Both the position numbers and the translations under genes were made by a program. The notes beneath the pieces were generated by a model. The model saw only the letters and a list, made by a program, of their open reading frames with translations. It was not told where the DNA came from and did not search any database. Below, piece by piece: positions 21,470-30,896 of a stretch of DNA of 64,000 nt. The stretch is from the NCBI GenBank assembly GCA_945888375.1, contig CAMCZZ010000016.1:19271-83270 (forward strand), given 5' to 3'. Positions within the stretch are counted from its first letter, which is position 1, and each line of letters starts with the position of its first letter. Source of the DNA: Akkermansia muciniphila. GTDB lineage: Bacteria; Verrucomicrobiota; Verrucomicrobiia; Opitutales; Opitutaceae.

Positions 21470-22694
21470 GCCACGTCTGGGGCGTGTCTCGTTCGGCGAA
21501 GCGCAGGCCGTGCATGACGCCGCGCAGCTCGGCCAGGCCGCGCATGCGGCCGATGGCGGAGTAGCCGGGGGTGAGGGGGACGTAGTGGGTGAGGTCCTGC
21601 ATCATCACGTGGCCGTGGTCGGGGCGGAGGGGGAGCCGCCAATCGGCGCGGCCGACGGCCTGGCGGCGGTCCTGCTCGTCGAGGAGGGTGCGAAGCACGG
21701 CGGGCATGTCCACGTCGCCGTCGAGGTGGTCGGCCTCGAAAAAAACGCCGGAGGGTAGGCGTTTGGTGGCGCGGAGATGGACGGCATGGATGCGCGGGGC
21801 GAAGCGGCGGGCCAGGGCGGGGAGATCGTTGTCGGGTCGGGCGCCGAAGGAGCCGGAGCAGAAGCACAGGCCGTTGGCTTCGTGGTCGGCGAGGGCGAAG
21901 AGCGCGGCGACGTCGTCCGCGGTGGAGACGATGCGCGGCAGGCCGAGGACGGAGAAGGGCGGGTCGTCGGGGTGGATGGCGAGGCGGACGCCGACCTCGG
22001 CGGCGACGGGCACGACGTGTTGCAGGAAACGGGCGAGGTTGGCGGTCAACTCGGCCCGGCCGATGCGCGAATAGGCGGCGAGGCGGGCGCGGATGTCGTC
22101 GAGGGTGAGGCCCCATTTCACGCCGGGGAACACATCGATGATGGTTTTGATGAAGGAATCGCGGGCGGGGTCGTCGAGCCCGGCCCACCAGCGGGCGGCG
22201 GCGGCGATTTGATCGGGGGTGAAGTCGGCCGCGGCGCCGGGGCGGCGCAGGGCGTGGAGTTCGAAGGCGCAGAACTTAACGGGGTCGAAGAGCAGGCACT
22301 CGGTGCCGTCGGGCAGGACGTGGCGCATGTCGGTGCGGACCCAATCGAGCACGGGCATGAAGTTGTAGATGACGGTGTGCACGCCCTCGGCGGCGAGGTG
22401 GCGGAGGGTTTGGGCGTAGTTATCCAGCAGGGTGCTGAGATCGCCGGAGCCGGTTTTGATGTCCTCGTGGACGGGCACGGACTCGACGGCAGTCCAGCGC
22501 AGGCCGGCGGCGGCGAGCTCCTCGCGGCGGGCGCGAATGGCTGCGCGCGGCCAGAGTTCGCCGTAGGGAATCTGGTGCAGTGAGGTGAAGACAGCGGTCG
22601 CGCCGGCGTGCCGGATGTAGCTCAGTGGCACGGGATCGGCGGGTCCGAACCAGCGGAAGGATTCTTCGAGAAGGGGGCGGGAGGTTTTAACCAC
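21447..22694 (-). CDS. uxuA: D-mannonate dehydratase UxuA
   Basis: Converts D-mannonate to 2-keto-3-deoxygluconate in the hexuronate pathway. The protein reads FRWFGPADPVPLSYIRHAGA, then TSLHQIPYGELW, ESVPVHEDIK, YNFMPVLDWVRTDM, HPDDPPFSVLGLPRIV and LCFCSGSFGA, all family hallmarks including metal ligands. It has 415 residues from a GTG at 22694; the family's usual start falls about nine codons later, where the codon is CTC, so the initiation site is odd. It forms a pair with the SDR gene upstream (23 bp gap). Together with the esterases and rhamnosidase it points to use of glucuronic or galacturonic acid from pectin or xylan. Confidence 0.93.
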   Translation of the reverse strand: MVKTSRPLLEESFRWFGPADPVPLSYIRHAGATAVFTSLHQIPYGELWPRAAIRARREELAAAGLRWTAVESVPVHEDIKTGSGDLSTLLDNYAQTLRHLAAEGVHTVIYNFMPVLDWVRTDMRHVLPDGTECLLFDPVKFCAFELHALRRPGAAADFTPDQIAAAARWWAGLDDPARDSFIKTIIDVFPGVKWGLTLDDIRARLAAYSRIGRAELTANLARFLQHVVPVAAEVGVRLAIHPDDPPFSVLGLPRIVSTADDVAALFALADHEANGLCFCSGSFGARPDNDLPALARRFAPRIHAVHLRATKRLPSGVFFEADHLDGDVDMPAVLRTLLDEQDRRQAVGRADWRLPLRPDHGHVMMQDLTHYVPLTPGYSAIGRMRGLAELRGVMHGLRFAERDTPQTWLKDPLPS

Positions 22695-22717
22695 AGAGGG
22701 CGCAGGCAGCGGACCTT

Positions 22718-23542
22718 TTAGACGCCGGAGAAGGCGCCGAAGCCGCCGTCGACGACGACGGTGGTGCCGGTGACGAACTTCGAAGCGTCGGAGACGAGGA
22801 AGTGGATGGCGCCGTGGAGCTCGTCGGCTTGGCCGAAGCGGCCGAAGGGAGTCATATTGCAGATGGTCTGGCCGCGGGCGGTGAGGGAGCCGTCCTCGTT
22901 GGTGAGGAGGCGGCGGTTTTGTTCACCGAGGAAAAACCCGGGGACGAGGGAGTTTACGCGGACTCCGCCTTGGGTGCGTTTGCCGAGATCGACGGCGAGC
23001 CAGCGGGTGAAGTTGTCCACGGCGGCCTTGGCGGCGGAGTAGCCGATGACGCGGGTGACGGCGCGGGCGGAGGAGGCGGAGGAATAGTTGACCACGCTGG
23101 CGGAGCCGGAGGCGAGGAGCGCGGGGGTGAAGACGAGGGTGGGGAGGACGGTGCCGTGGAGGTTGAGGGACACGACCTGCTCGAAGGCGGTGAAATCGAG
23201 GTCGGCGAAGGTCTTGTCGGGCGTGATGGTGGCGCCGGGCTGGTTGCCGCCGGCGCCGTTCAGCAGGGCGTCCACGCGGCCCCATTTCGCGATGATCTCG
23301 TCGCGGGCGCGTTCGAGGGCGGGGCGGTCGGACACGTCGGCGGCGAGGGCGAGGACCTCGGCGGCGGGGTGGGCGGCGCGGACCTTGGCGAGGGCAGCGT
23401 CGAGCTTGGACTGGGTGCGGCCGAGGTAGGCGACGCGGGCGCCCTGGCCGGCGAGGTAATCGGCGGCGGAGCCGGTGAGGGTGCCGGTGGCACCGGTGAC
23501 GACGACGACTTTGCCGGCGAGATCAAAAAGGGAGGAGGTCAT
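22718..23542 (-). CDS. SDR-family oxidoreductase, probable D-mannonate (fructuronate) oxidoreductase
   Basis: Short-chain dehydrogenase of 274 residues. The Rossmann motif is VVVTGATGTLTG near residues 12-24, NGAGGNQPG replaces the usual NNAG, and the catalytic YSAAKAA motif is present, with SSAS upstream. Adjacency to uxuA suggests reduction of D-fructuronate to D-mannonate, the role filled by SDR proteins in many bacteria that lack UxuB. The start is the ATG at 23542 (MTSSLFDLAGKVV). Upstream, a longer frame overlaps the CE12 gene and is not coding. Other substrates, such as 2-keto-3-deoxygluconate, cannot be excluded. Confidence 0.85.
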   Translation of the reverse strand: MTSSLFDLAGKVVVVTGATGTLTGSAADYLAGQGARVAYLGRTQSKLDAALAKVRAAHPAAEVLALAADVSDRPALERARDEIIAKWGRVDALLNGAGGNQPGATITPDKTFADLDFTAFEQVVSLNLHGTVLPTLVFTPALLASGSASVVNYSSASSARAVTRVIGYSAAKAAVDNFTRWLAVDLGKRTQGGVRVNSLVPGFFLGEQNRRLLTNEDGSLTARGQTICNMTPFGRFGQADELHGAIHFLVSDASKFVTGTTVVVDGGFGAFSGV

Positions 23543-23568
23543 GGAAGGGGTGGTGGTGGTGGGTGGAA

Positions 23569-24345
23569 TCAAGGTTGCCCGGCTGCGGGCAAATGCACCG
23601 AAGCGGAGAGGGGCAGGGCGAGGCGATGAATTTCTTTGGCGGCGAGGGTGGCGACACGGCGGGCGCCGAGCTCGGAATAATGGGTATCGTCCTGGATGCC
23701 CTGGGGGATGGCGGGGTGTTCGCCGGGGGCGAACCAAAGGTGGAAAGCCTTCGAGCCCTCCACGCCGGCCTCCTCCTCCATGCGGGCGGTGAGTTGGTTG
23801 AGTTCGAGGAGCGGGACTGTCTCCTCGGCGGCGAGTTCGCGGACGACGACGGGGTAGTCGCCGTGGGTATCGACGAGGTGACCGGCGGGGTCCCAACGGC
23901 GGCGGACGACGGAGGTGGCGAGGATGGGGTGGGCGCCGTGTTCGCGGGACTCACGGACGAAGCGCAGCAGGTTGTCGCGGTAGGCGCCGCGGGCCTCGGC
24001 GCCGACGGCGGGCTTGTCGAGTTTTTCGTCGTTGTGGCCGAACTGGATGATCACCCAGTCGCCGGGCTGGAGTTTCTCAACGACGGCGTCCCAGCGTTTT
24101 TCCTGGATGAAGGACTTGGTGCTGCGGCCGTTTTGGGCGCGGTTATCGAGCCGGGCGGGCGGCACGATCAGTTCGTTGAAGAGCTGGCCCCAACCGCGTT
24201 CGGGGTGATCGGGCTTGGTTTTATTTGCCGCGGTGGAGTCGCCGATCAGGTAAATGACCGGACCGGTGGGTGGACTGGCGGAGCGCACGGCGGCCGGGCT
24301 GAGCAGGGCGCAAGCAAGTATGACGAAGAGGCGGGGGAGGGGCAT
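23569..24345 (-). CDS. Rhamnogalacturonan acetylesterase (CE12-like SGNH hydrolase)
   Basis: Secreted esterase that would deacetylate rhamnogalacturonan I. The signal peptide [18 protein letters not shown] is followed by the block I nucleophile in [12 protein letters not shown], block III in IIQFGHND, and the catalytic Asp/His in DDTHYSELG. The length of 258 residues fits CE12. It lies between the mannonate SDR and the GH78 gene, 8 bp after the latter, so all are probably co-transcribed. This gene is the most specific pointer to pectin in the locus. Confidence 0.9.
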   Translation of the reverse strand: MPLPRLFVILACALLSPAAVRSASPPTGPVIYLIGDSTAANKTKPDHPERGWGQLFNELIVPPARLDNRAQNGRSTKSFIQEKRWDAVVEKLQPGDWVIIQFGHNDEKLDKPAVGAEARGAYRDNLLRFVRESREHGAHPILATSVVRRRWDPAGHLVDTHGDYPVVVRELAAEETVPLLELNQLTARMEEEAGVEGSKAFHLWFAPGEHPAIPQGIQDDTHYSELGARRVATLAAKEIHRLALPLSASVHLPAAGQP

Positions 24346-24353
24346 GGGTCCGT

Positions 24354-26693
24354 TTATTTTTCGTAGCGGGCTTCGATTTGGTTCCGGCCGGGTTGGATGG
24401 CGATTTTAAGGTAATGCTCGTCTTCGGCGACTGGTTGCAGAGCGGGATCGGCCAGGGTGATAATACGTCCGGGGCGTTTCGGTATGCCGAATAGGCCAAG
24501 GCAGTCGGGCGGGCTGGTGATGGTGGCCGTGAAGCGATCGTCGGTTTGGGAGAGCGTGACGTCGATATCGCCGCGGACGGTGGGCACGAACGCGTGGATG
24601 TGGTCGAGCGACCCCAGCTGTGGCGAGACGGTGTAGGAGGCGTAGCCGGGTTCGGTGGGGGCGATGCCGGCGGCGTATTGAGACAGGAGGGTGAGGGGCC
24701 CGCCGCTCCAGGCATGGTTGTAGCTGCCGCCGCCGAAGCCTTTTTCGCCGATGCCCCAGCCTTCCCAGAGGGTGGTTAGAGGGCTATCGAGTTGCTCACG
24801 GTAGCGCTCCTTCATGCGGGCCATGGCCAGGCCGGGCGCGTGGAGCTGAAAGAGCGCCTCCAGCACGTATTTTTCCATGTAGGGGCTGGCGTTGCGGTGT
24901 TTGGTCAGCACCGCGAGCAGCGCGGGGTGTTGCGCGGGGGTGGTGAGGCCGGCCACGACGGCGAGACCGTTGGCCCGGTCATCGGTGTCGCCCGCGTAGC
25001 CGGGGGAACGGTATTCGGTGCCGTTCCAAAGAACGCGGTTAAAGTTGGCGGCGATGCGCTCGCGGCGTTGTTGCCACTCGCCGAGATCGGCGGTGTCGCC
25101 GGTGACTTTGGCCGTTTCGAGGGCGGCCTCGAGGCAAAGGTAATACCAGGCGTTATCGAGCGCGCGGACGTCGATATTTTCGCCCCAGTCCGACCAGTCC
25201 CAGCCTCCGCTCCGATGGGCGATCAGGCCATCGGCATCGAAGTGCCAAAGATTCAAATAGCGCTTCACCGCCGGGTAGGCATCGCGGAGCGTTGCGGTGT
25301 CGCCGCTGTGGAGAAAATAGGTCCAGAAACCGTATTTGCTGATGCTGGCGAGCATCTGGACGGGCAGCTCGGCAGACCAGGTGCCGTCCCGGACTTCGCC
25401 CCTGCCTTTGGCGGGGATGCCGGCGGGAACAGGCGAGTAAAGGGTGCCGTCGTCGCGCTGCCAGTTAACCAGTTCGTAGATCGCCTTGCGGGTGAGTCGG
25501 GAGCCCCGCGGATCAAAAGTGTAGAAAACCTCGCCCAGCTCGTTGACCACGTCGCCCCACCACTGGGCGCGTTCGCGGTCGGGGCAGTCCATATAGGTGT
25601 CCCGCATGGTGATGTAGAGGGTGCGGGCGGCTTTTTTCCAAAGCAGGTCGAGGTCGGGGTCGCTGGAGGTGAAGGCGCCCCGGAACTCGGCGGCGTAGCC
25701 GGTCTCGCGATACTTCAGGCCCAGCACTTTTACGCCGGCGGGAATGGTGTAGAGCACTTCGTGACCGTTCATCCAGCCAAAGGCCTCGAATTCCTGAATG
25801 CCATCGCGGGTGAGGTATTTTGCATGAACGTTGGGCACGCCGCCGCCGAGAAAGTTGTCGGTGCGAAGGTCGATCTCGAGGCCGGCGGCGGCCTCGATCT
25901 GGAGCCAGGGGGTGACCTGAGCGTTGTAGGGTAATTTCCCGCAGAGGACGGAGCCGTCGCCGACTGCGGGCAGGGCGGGTGCGGCGACGTAGTCACGCAG
26001 GCCATAGTCTTTCCAAAGGGGGATGGGCCGCTCCACGAGTTGACCCCAGGGTGCGCAGGGAGGCTGGCCGAAGACGGAGGGGGTGGGCCAGGCTTCGGTC
26101 GGGTGGCCGGGTCGGTGCCAGCCGGGCTCGTCGGTGCGGGCGTCGAAGCGAAGGCTGGACTCGGGCAGGCGGCCGTTGGGCGGGGTGTCAGGCGAGGTGG
26201 AAAAGGCGGGATGCGGCGAGAGTTTCCAGGTGTCGTCGCTCACGAGATTATGGCCCGCTAAATCAAGGCTGAAATAGAGGCCCGACCGGCCGCTGTTTTG
26301 GTGGGAAAAACCGTGTTTGCCGAAATGCCAGACGAGCACGGCCAGGGTATTCTCGCCGGCCTGGAGATAGGGCGCCAGATCCACCCGGTCGTAGTAGGTA
26401 TCGGCGGGTGAGGGCCCGCGTTTCAAGCCGCCCTCGCGGACGACCAGGGTGCCGTTGAGCCAGAGCCAGTATTTGGTGTCGGCGGCAATTTTCGCCTCGG
26501 CGGAGGGCGGGACGGCGGCGAGCGAAAAGGTCTTCACGTAGCGGGTCCACTGGTTGACCTCGGTTCTGGCCGGGCCGATCCAGGATGCGGGCTGCGCCGC
26601 CGGGAGAGAAGAGAATAGGGCCATAGTTAGCACGGTGTATAACAGAGCCAGCAGCCGGATGGCAAAGGAGGCTAAGGTGGGCAAAAGCGACAT
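24354..26693 (-). CDS. Alpha-L-rhamnosidase-like glycoside hydrolase (GH78-type)
   Basis: Exported glycosidase of 779 residues. An N-terminal hydrophobic segment ([19 protein letters not shown]) is followed by beta-sandwich domains ([16 protein letters not shown]) and the (alpha/alpha)6 catalytic domain. The family motif [13 protein letters not shown] lies near residue 371 and [11 protein letters not shown] further on. A C-terminal beta-sandwich ends the protein ([18 protein letters not shown], then the GDIDVTL region). It probably removes terminal L-rhamnose from rhamnogalacturonan or glycosides. Exact family placement (GH78 or a close sister) should be checked by profile. Confidence 0.85.
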   Translation of the reverse strand: MSLLPTLASFAIRLLALLYTVLTMALFSSLPAAQPASWIGPARTEVNQWTRYVKTFSLAAVPPSAEAKIAADTKYWLWLNGTLVVREGGLKRGPSPADTYYDRVDLAPYLQAGENTLAVLVWHFGKHGFSHQNSGRSGLYFSLDLAGHNLVSDDTWKLSPHPAFSTSPDTPPNGRLPESSLRFDARTDEPGWHRPGHPTEAWPTPSVFGQPPCAPWGQLVERPIPLWKDYGLRDYVAAPALPAVGDGSVLCGKLPYNAQVTPWLQIEAAAGLEIDLRTDNFLGGGVPNVHAKYLTRDGIQEFEAFGWMNGHEVLYTIPAGVKVLGLKYRETGYAAEFRGAFTSSDPDLDLLWKKAARTLYITMRDTYMDCPDRERAQWWGDVVNELGEVFYTFDPRGSRLTRKAIYELVNWQRDDGTLYSPVPAGIPAKGRGEVRDGTWSAELPVQMLASISKYGFWTYFLHSGDTATLRDAYPAVKRYLNLWHFDADGLIAHRSGGWDWSDWGENIDVRALDNAWYYLCLEAALETAKVTGDTADLGEWQQRRERIAANFNRVLWNGTEYRSPGYAGDTDDRANGLAVVAGLTTPAQHPALLAVLTKHRNASPYMEKYVLEALFQLHAPGLAMARMKERYREQLDSPLTTLWEGWGIGEKGFGGGSYNHAWSGGPLTLLSQYAAGIAPTEPGYASYTVSPQLGSLDHIHAFVPTVRGDIDVTLSQTDDRFTATITSPPDCLGLFGIPKRPGRIITLADPALQPVAEDEHYLKIAIQPGRNQIEARYEK

Positions 26694-26728
26694 AAGGGGG
26701 GTGTGCGCATGGGGCTCGGGTGCAGATC

Positions 26729-26833
26729 TTAGGAAGCCCGTAGCCCATTGAGGTCGAGGATGATTTTAGCGACCGCGACCCCGGCGTCGATGGCCAGCAA
26801 CTCAAGGTTCTGCCCGGCCAGGCGGATGTTGCC
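26729..26833 (-). pseudogene. Probable 3' remnant of a GH115-type alpha-glucuronidase gene
   Basis: A 34-codon open stretch ends in TAA at 26729-26731 and is closed by a stop at 26834-26836 upstream. It reads like the end of a beta-sandwich domain: NIRLAGQNLELLAIDAG, then VAVAKIILDLNGLRAS. This resembles the C-terminal domain of GH115 enzymes, which typically carries a 'VDPGVVLQKIVIDTGGLKPS'-like end. There is no start codon or rest of the gene. It lies between GH39 and GH78 genes, where a glucuronoxylan enzyme would fit. The assignment is from memory of the family. Confidence 0.35.
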
Positions 26834-26869
26834 TTAGCACCTGCAGAGTTAAGTGCCGGTTTCGCTGGG

Positions 26870-28561
26870 TCACCACGTAAGGACTAGCAGGGAAACGGCT
26901 TGGCGGGGTAATTCGAAGTTCAAAGCGGCACGACCGCCAGTCAACGAGACGGGCTCGGGTGATCCCAGGACGGCGAGGGCACCGGCGGCCCGCAGTTGCG
27001 CATATTGTTTTTCGTTCGGGTCAGACGGGGAACCGAGGCGAACCCACTCGGCGTAGGCGTTGGAGTGGAACTCGTCGATGCGGTAGTGGGTGAGTTGGGC
27101 CTGACTGGTTCCGGACGGCAAGCCGGCGAGGTCCAGGGCGACGTGGGCGGGCGGGCCGGGCAGGTCGTCATCGTGGTAGTGCCAGACCAAGATGGTGAGG
27201 CGGTTCGGCTCCAGGCCGGTGAGCGCGGCGACGTCGGGTGCGCCGCGCACCCCGTCCCGGAGGATTGCTTCGAGCGGGACTTCAGCGGAGCTGCGGGACG
27301 CTACGCGCCGTCCGTTCATTTGGGCGAACAGGCGAAATACATTCAGCACGGGCAGGGCGACTCCGTTGCTCGCGAGCACGCGCTGGCCGGCAAAATATTT
27401 CTGGTCCTCAAACTCAAAAGCCCAGGTGACGGCGCCCTCCAAATTCACCCCGTGGCGGTCGGCGAGTTGGTGTTTTCGGGCGAAGCTGGCGGCGGTGTAG
27501 CTCGAATACATGGTGCCGGCGCGGTAGCCTAGTTGCGGACCTTGGCAGGCGGCGCAGCCATCGGGGTCGGACTCGCCGAGAATGATCGGTTTGGACTTTA
27601 AGGAGGGGATCGCGGCGATTTTGCGGAAGCCATTGTCGATGGCTTGAAGCTGGGCGGAGATGCCGAGGCGGACGTGGCCGTTGATGAAACTGGGCGAGCC
27701 TTTAGCGTGAAACGCCAGAAAATCAGTGGGTGTGCCGGTGCCGCCGGTGGCTTGGTTTTTCCCGCTTTCGATGTGCTTGAGGAAATCGTCCATGAAGGCA
27801 CCGCCGCTGCCGGCGACGTGGGGGCCGCCGACCTTCGCGGTGGGCAGGGCGCGGCGGACGCCGTCGATGGCGTAGTCGTGCAGCTTGAACCAGTCTTCGC
27901 GGGTGCCTTTCCAGTAGTGCCCGTTGGGCTCGTTCCAGACTTCCCAATACCATTTTTCGACCTCGGCGCGTCCGTAGCGTTCGACGCAGTGTTTAGTCCA
28001 CTGGTAGGCGAGTTCGCGCCAGCGTTCGTAGTCTTTGGGCGGGTAGGCCCAGCCGGTGATGATCTTTTCGTAGGGCAGACCGGGGCGCCACTCGTGCTGG
28101 TAGGGTGTCGGGTGGGTGGAGAGCGCCTCGGGCATGAAGCCGAGTTGGGCGAAGGGGCGCACGCCGCGGGCTAGGTAGGTGTCGAAGATGCGGTCCACCA
28201 CGGTCCAATCATAGACCGGCCGGCCGGAAGCGTCTTCCGTGTAGATATTGGTGCTGCCCCATTTCAGGGCGGGGGTGCCGTCGCCTGAACTGAGCAGATT
28301 ATGGGCGCGAAAATAAACCTGTTGCGGGGCGAGTTTGCCCAGGTCGGCGAGCAGGGCGCGGCCGTCCTTCATGGTGGCGTAGTTGGGCTCGTCGGCGCCG
28401 AAAAAACGCCAGATCGGGCGGAGTTCGCCCACGGGGTGGGCGGCGTCCACCTCGATGGTCACGGGAAAGGCTTGGGGTGGTGCGGAGGGCTCGGCGTGGG
28501 CCAGGCTGAAACCGACGAGCGCGAAAAGGCCGGCGGCGACTATACGGGGTGGTTTACGCAT
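26870..28561 (-). CDS. Exported GH39-type beta-xylosidase-like glycoside hydrolase
   Basis: Clan GH-A enzyme of 563 residues from the ATG at 28561, with a signal peptide (IVAAGLFALVGFSLAHA). The family start motif appears as RPIWRFFGADEPNYAT. The acid/base Glu lies in YWEVWNEPNGHYW near residue 210 and the nucleophile in PIILGESDPDG near 329. A C-terminal beta-sandwich follows. GH39 members cleave beta-xylosides from xylo-oligosaccharides, but related enzymes act on other sugars. It is separated from GH51 by about 100 bp on the same strand. No Shine-Dalgarno motif; the leader is C-rich. Confidence 0.86.
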   Translation of the reverse strand: MRKPPRIVAAGLFALVGFSLAHAEPSAPPQAFPVTIEVDAAHPVGELRPIWRFFGADEPNYATMKDGRALLADLGKLAPQQVYFRAHNLLSSGDGTPALKWGSTNIYTEDASGRPVYDWTVVDRIFDTYLARGVRPFAQLGFMPEALSTHPTPYQHEWRPGLPYEKIITGWAYPPKDYERWRELAYQWTKHCVERYGRAEVEKWYWEVWNEPNGHYWKGTREDWFKLHDYAIDGVRRALPTAKVGGPHVAGSGGAFMDDFLKHIESGKNQATGGTGTPTDFLAFHAKGSPSFINGHVRLGISAQLQAIDNGFRKIAAIPSLKSKPIILGESDPDGCAACQGPQLGYRAGTMYSSYTAASFARKHQLADRHGVNLEGAVTWAFEFEDQKYFAGQRVLASNGVALPVLNVFRLFAQMNGRRVASRSSAEVPLEAILRDGVRGAPDVAALTGLEPNRLTILVWHYHDDDLPGPPAHVALDLAGLPSGTSQAQLTHYRIDEFHSNAYAEWVRLGSPSDPNEKQYAQLRAAGALAVLGSPEPVSLTGGRAALNFELPRQAVSLLVLTW

Positions 28562-28660
28562 GGGGGGGGGAATGGGGTGCGCCAGAAACAAGCCGCCGCC
28601 TGGGCGGCAAGGTGTCGCCGGTCGGTTGAGTGTGGGGGCTGGGCCGGGGAACCAGCCGGA

Positions 28661-30169
28661 TTACTCGGCGGTTTCGGGGGTGAGCCGGAGCACATGCCAG
28701 GAAAGTGGCGGGAGGGTCAGGGCAAGGGTGTTGTCCGAACCCAAGCTATGCGTGGGCAAGGACAGCGGGGCAATGGCGGCGGAATCGGGGCCGTTGGTGG
28801 TGTGGGGATCGGGTGCGGCGAGGACTTGGTGCTCGATAACTCGCCAGCGTGCGGTGCCTTCGAGACTAAGGGTAAACGTGGCGGGGGCGGTCTGGCCGCG
28901 GTGGAGGATAAAAACCGTGATATGGTCTCCGTCGCGGGTGGCGACGGCCTCGAGGTCGGGCGAGGGGCCGTGGGTGGGGGTTTCGGCGACAGGCGAACCG
29001 CTGAGGTGGGTGAAAAGCAGGGTGCCCCGGCCGTGGCGGGAGGCCTGGGCGAAGGGGTGAAAAATCGTCTGTCGCCAGGCGCCGCCTCCGGGTGCGGTCA
29101 TGATGGGGGCGATCACGTTCACCAACTGGGCCAGGCAGGCGTAGCGCACGCGCCCGGATTGGCGGAGGAGGGCGAGCAGCAACCCGCCGACCACGAGGGC
29201 ATCGGCAAAGGTGTAGTGTTGTTCGAGTTGGGGTGGTGCCTCGGCCCAGCGTTCGCACTTTGCTACGAAGCGGGCCATGTCCCAGACATTCCACTCGTCG
29301 AAGGAGAGCATCATGGTTTTTTTGTGGCGGTGTTTGGCCTTCACAAAGTCGCAGGCGGCGAGCACATCGCGTATCTGGTTTTCCATCACGACGGGGCAGG
29401 CCAGGTAGTCGGCGAGGGTTTTGTAGCCGGCCTCGCAGACGTAAAGGTGGATGGAGAGGGCATCGACCTGGCCGTAGCAGTGTTCCAGCACGACGCGTTC
29501 CCACTCGGCAAAGGCGGGCATGGCGGGCCCGGAGGAGCCGCAGGCGATGAGTTCGAGGGCGGGGTCGAACTGGCGGAGGGCATTCGCGGTTTCATTGGCG
29601 AGGCGTCCGTATTCGTCGGCGGTCTTGCGGCCAGTCTGCCACGGGCCGTCCATCTCGTTTCCGAGGCACCAGGTGCGAACGCCATGGGGTTCGGCGTAAC
29701 CGTGGGCCTTGCGCAGGTCGCCGAATTTGGTGCCGGCGGGGGCATTGCAGTATTCGACGAGGCGCCGGGCATCGTCGAGGCCGCGGGTGCCCAGATTGAA
29801 CGCCATCATCGGCTCCGTGCCGGCGGCTTTGCACCAATCCATGAACTCGTTGGTGCCAAATTGGTTGGTTTCGGTAACGCCCCAGGCGTAATCGAGGCGG
29901 CGGGGACGTTGGGTGCGGGGGCCGACGCCGTCTTCCCAGTCATAAGCGGAGACAAAATTCCCGCCCGGATACCGCACGAGGGGCACGTTTAACTCGCGCA
30001 CCAGCTCGATCACATCGCGGCGAAAACCTTGCGGGCCGGCGGTGGGATGCCCCGGTTCGTAGAGGCCGGTGTAAACCGCGCGGCCAAGGTGCTCGATGAA
30101 GGAACCGTAGAGGCGCGGATCGATGGAGTTTTGGACGAGATTGGGGAAGATGCGGAGCTGCGTGGACAT
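28661..30169 (-). CDS. Intracellular alpha-L-arabinofuranosidase (GH51)
   Basis: Removes terminal alpha-L-arabinofuranose from arabinan, arabinoxylan or their oligosaccharides. It has 502 residues with no signal peptide, so it acts in the cytosol on imported material. Family motifs: IDPRLYGSFIEHLGRAVY, VRYPGGNFVSAYDWEDG, acid/base Glu in CLGNEMDGPW near 173, nucleophile in SFDEWNVWD near 292. It is the first gene of the minus-strand glycosidase series and the natural partner of AraFGH. A second, secreted GH51 lies at 44958-46916. Confidence 0.95.
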   Translation of the reverse strand: MSTQLRIFPNLVQNSIDPRLYGSFIEHLGRAVYTGLYEPGHPTAGPQGFRRDVIELVRELNVPLVRYPGGNFVSAYDWEDGVGPRTQRPRRLDYAWGVTETNQFGTNEFMDWCKAAGTEPMMAFNLGTRGLDDARRLVEYCNAPAGTKFGDLRKAHGYAEPHGVRTWCLGNEMDGPWQTGRKTADEYGRLANETANALRQFDPALELIACGSSGPAMPAFAEWERVVLEHCYGQVDALSIHLYVCEAGYKTLADYLACPVVMENQIRDVLAACDFVKAKHRHKKTMMLSFDEWNVWDMARFVAKCERWAEAPPQLEQHYTFADALVVGGLLLALLRQSGRVRYACLAQLVNVIAPIMTAPGGGAWRQTIFHPFAQASRHGRGTLLFTHLSGSPVAETPTHGPSPDLEAVATRDGDHITVFILHRGQTAPATFTLSLEGTARWRVIEHQVLAAPDPHTTNGPDSAAIAPLSLPTHSLGSDNTLALTLPPLSWHVLRLTPETAE

Positions 30170-30300
30170 GAGAAAGGGGTAGCGTGCTTATAGGGGAGGG
30201 GCCGTTGCAAGGGAAGGGCCCGCAGTCGCGGGGCTTTGTGCTATGCTCTCGGCGCTGGATATTTTTTGAGGGGGTCTCTGCAAATCGAGGAAGTTTCCGT

Positions 30301-30306
30301 TTGACA
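30301..30306 (+). promoter_or_regulatory. Possible -35 element upstream of rpmJ
   Basis: TTGACA matches the sigma-70 -35 consensus, 35 bp before the rpmJ ATG. No good -10 box lies 16-18 bp downstream. If used, it would give an almost leaderless transcript. No Zur-type palindrome is seen in the 170 bp between the GH51 and rpmJ genes. Confidence 0.3.
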
Positions 30307-30340
30307 GCCTGGGGTCGGAGCCGGTGTTTTCTTCCTTTTT

Positions 30341-30466
30341 ATGAAAGTAGTTTCCTCCATCAAATCCGCGAAGAAGCGTCACCCTGACTGCCAAGTCGTC
30401 CGCCGCAAGGGACGTATCTACGTCATCAACAAGACCGACCCGCGCTACAAGGCGCGCCAGGGCTAA
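30341..30466 (+). CDS. rpmJ: 50S ribosomal protein L36 (zinc-free, C-minus form)
   Basis: A 41-residue protein starting [17 protein letters not shown] and ending DPRYKARQG. It matches the L36 variant with [11 protein letters not shown]. Only one cysteine remains where zinc-binding L36 has a CCHC set, so it should not bind zinc. The ATG at 30341 is preceded by CTTCCTTTTT. It is followed 33 bp later by the equally zinc-free L31, a pairing known for alternative ribosomal proteins. Confidence 0.93.
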   Translation: MKVVSSIKSAKKRHPDCQVVRRKGRIYVINKTDPRYKARQG

Positions 30467-30499
30467 TCCGGCTCGTGCCGATCTAAATCCTTAATTATC

Positions 30500-30763
30500 A
30501 TGAAGAGCGAAGGCCATCCCACCCTCAACAACGTCTGTTTTCTCGACGTTGCCTCCGGTAAGAAGTTTCTGACCAAGTCCACGATGAAGTCCGCCCGCAA
30601 GGAAGTCATCGAGGGAGTTGAATATTTCGTCGTGATCCGCGACGTGACCATGGATTCCCATCCTGCCTACACCGGTGAGAAGCGCATCGTGGACACCGCC
30701 GGCCGCGTGGAGAAGTTCACCACCAAATTCCGCCGCAGCAGCTCCCCTATCGCCAAGAAGTAA
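30500..30763 (+). CDS. rpmE2: 50S ribosomal protein L31 type B (zinc-free)
   Basis: An 87-residue type B L31: HPTLNNVCFLDVASGKKF, then TMDSHPAYTGEKR and VEKFTTKFRR. The CxxC pair of zinc-binding L31 is missing. In many bacteria C-minus L31 and L36 are Zur-controlled paralogues that release zinc under starvation. Here no Zur box is evident, so they may be the standard copies. The gene ends just before a strong terminator. Confidence 0.93.
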   Translation: MKSEGHPTLNNVCFLDVASGKKFLTKSTMKSARKEVIEGVEYFVVIRDVTMDSHPAYTGEKRIVDTAGRVEKFTTKFRRSSSPIAKK

Positions 30764-30788
30764 GGTTCCACCTTTCTGATCTGGTTTT

Positions 30789-30822
30789 AAACCGCCGTGC
30801 CTGTCCGGGCCGGCGGTTTTTT
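30789..30822 (+). terminator. Rho-independent terminator after rpmE2
   Basis: A perfect 9-bp stem AAACCGCCG (30789-30797) / CGGCGGTTT (30811-30819) with a 13-nt loop runs into a T6 tract (30817-30822). It ends the rpmJ-rpmE2 transcript. Confidence 0.85.
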
Positions 30823-30896
30823 CGTGTTTCGGGGTATCGACAGGCCAAGTCGCGCTTGCCTGAAGTCGATTTGCGCTGTGATTCGTTGCTGCTCCC

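Noticed and set aside
28301..29992. Open frame of 563 codons on the plus strand across the GH39/GH51 genes
   Set aside because: Runs antisense to two enzymes with complete catalytic motifs; Gly/Glu/Val-rich shadow.
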